A DNA stretch of 49,208 nt, from positions 1-49,208 of the forward strand of contig JAFSUP010000088.1 of NCBI GenBank assembly GCA_017445205.1, given 5' to 3'. The DNA is from Synergistaceae bacterium. Its GTDB lineage: Bacteria > Synergistota > Synergistia > Synergistales > Aminobacteriaceae. Under the pieces are notes generated by a model, which saw nothing but the letters and a program-made list of their open reading frames with translations, ran no database searches and was not told the origin of the DNA. Shown here piece by piece: positions 49,109 through 49,208 of the stretch (position 1 is the stretch's first letter; each line of letters starts with the position of its first letter). The position numbers and the translations under genes were made by a program.

Positions 49109-49208
49109 CTATAACACAGATACAGGTGCGGGTGCTTCTCCCGGACACAAGGGAACTTTTGCCCCTATGCCCGACTCTACTGTCACCAGCAGAGATTTGT
49201 TGTAAAAC
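49109..49208 (-). CDS. tnpB: Probable C-terminal tail of TnpB (IS605 OrfB), cut by the window edge
   Basis: In the frame ending at TAG 49109-49111 the 32 visible codons read ...TVESGIGAKVPLCPGEAPAPVSVL, a low-complexity tail like those after the zinc finger in TnpB. Position and orientation relative to the right-end hairpin support the call. The catalytic RuvC part is outside the window, so activity cannot be judged. Confidence 0.5.
   Translation of the reverse strand, partial: FYNKSLLVTVESGIGAKVPLCPGEAPAPVSVL

Noticed and set aside
48951..49148. A 65-aa - strand gene overlapping the IS end
   Set aside because: It reads through the right-end hairpin into the neighbouring gene in the wrong frame; the tnpB-tail frame and the 649-aa gene explain this DNA better.
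1..49208. tRNA or rRNA genes
   Set aside because: No GGTTCRANNCC T-loop with matching acceptor arms and no conserved rRNA segment was found on reading the gaps.

Overview
This 49.2 kb window is chromosomal DNA of a diderm (Gram-negative-type) bacterium of moderately low GC. Envelope genes support this: a TamB/AsmA-like protein, an RND efflux pair, many exported proteins and a Spy/ZraP-like periplasmic protein. TTG and GTG starts are common, strong Shine-Dalgarno (SD) sites (AAGGAG, GGAGG) are frequent, and many promoters look like extended -10 boxes (TGTTATAMT). The mix (FtsB/DivIC, DUF2344 with RNase G, DUF4416, TypA, a second EF-G-like GTPase) would suit Synergistota or a similar anaerobic diderm lineage. 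That placement is inference, because no rRNA or other marker is present.

Layout. (1) 1-10708, + strand: secA 3' end, a degenerate transglutaminase-like exported protein, a coiled-coil stalk protein, argS, an FtsB/DivIC-like protein, a GNAT enzyme, uvrB, a stand-alone receiver and a hybrid kinase with HPt. (2) 10770-14426: the TamB/AsmA-like giant, closed by a strong terminator. (3) 14499-15578: FMN-dependent nitronate monooxygenase-like enzyme. (4) 15748-19260: a divergent unit of an OmpR-type two-component system on - and three small exported proteins on + (one extremely His/Pro-rich, one Pro-rich, one Spy/ZraP-like). Four 5-bp half-sites at exact 11-bp spacing lie between the two arms. (5) 19397-20940: small conserved-looking protein and a CPA2-type cation/proton antiporter. 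(6) 21080-25051: thrS, DUF2344, rng. (7) 25082-27581, - strand: lactaldehyde reductase-like, rhamnulose-1-P aldolase-like and cupin genes. (8) 27800-32939: RND adaptor and pump, then a CitG-like protein. (9) 32927-42619, - strand: Fic, solute-binding protein, EF-G-like GTPase, double-receiver protein, large PAS hybrid kinase, class V aminotransferase, exported protein, DUF4416. (10) 42620-43047: a gap with a decayed reading frame and the pfk promoter. (11) 43048-46981: pfk, typA, WG-repeat protein. (12) 47021-49208, - strand: exported TPR/propeller/VWA-like protein, preceded by the right end of an IS200/IS605-type element with what looks like the tail of tnpB.

The most notable material lies between genes. 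A family of 7-bp tandem repeats (consensus TTAGGAR, often starting CAAGTAGGAA) occurs at nine loci, always at gene borders. At these borders it supplies stop codons (four genes), Shine-Dalgarno sites (three genes), the middle of a signal peptide (one gene) and a possible N-terminal extension (one gene). A second striking object is a single-nucleotide-loop G-quadruplex motif held inside a perfect 8-bp GC-rich stem just after a stop codon (46989-47020). Third is the self-contained predicted metal/envelope-stress regulon with its 11-bp-spaced operator. Fourth is the IS605 right end, whose predicted omega-RNA guide would equal the translation start region of the neighbouring host gene.
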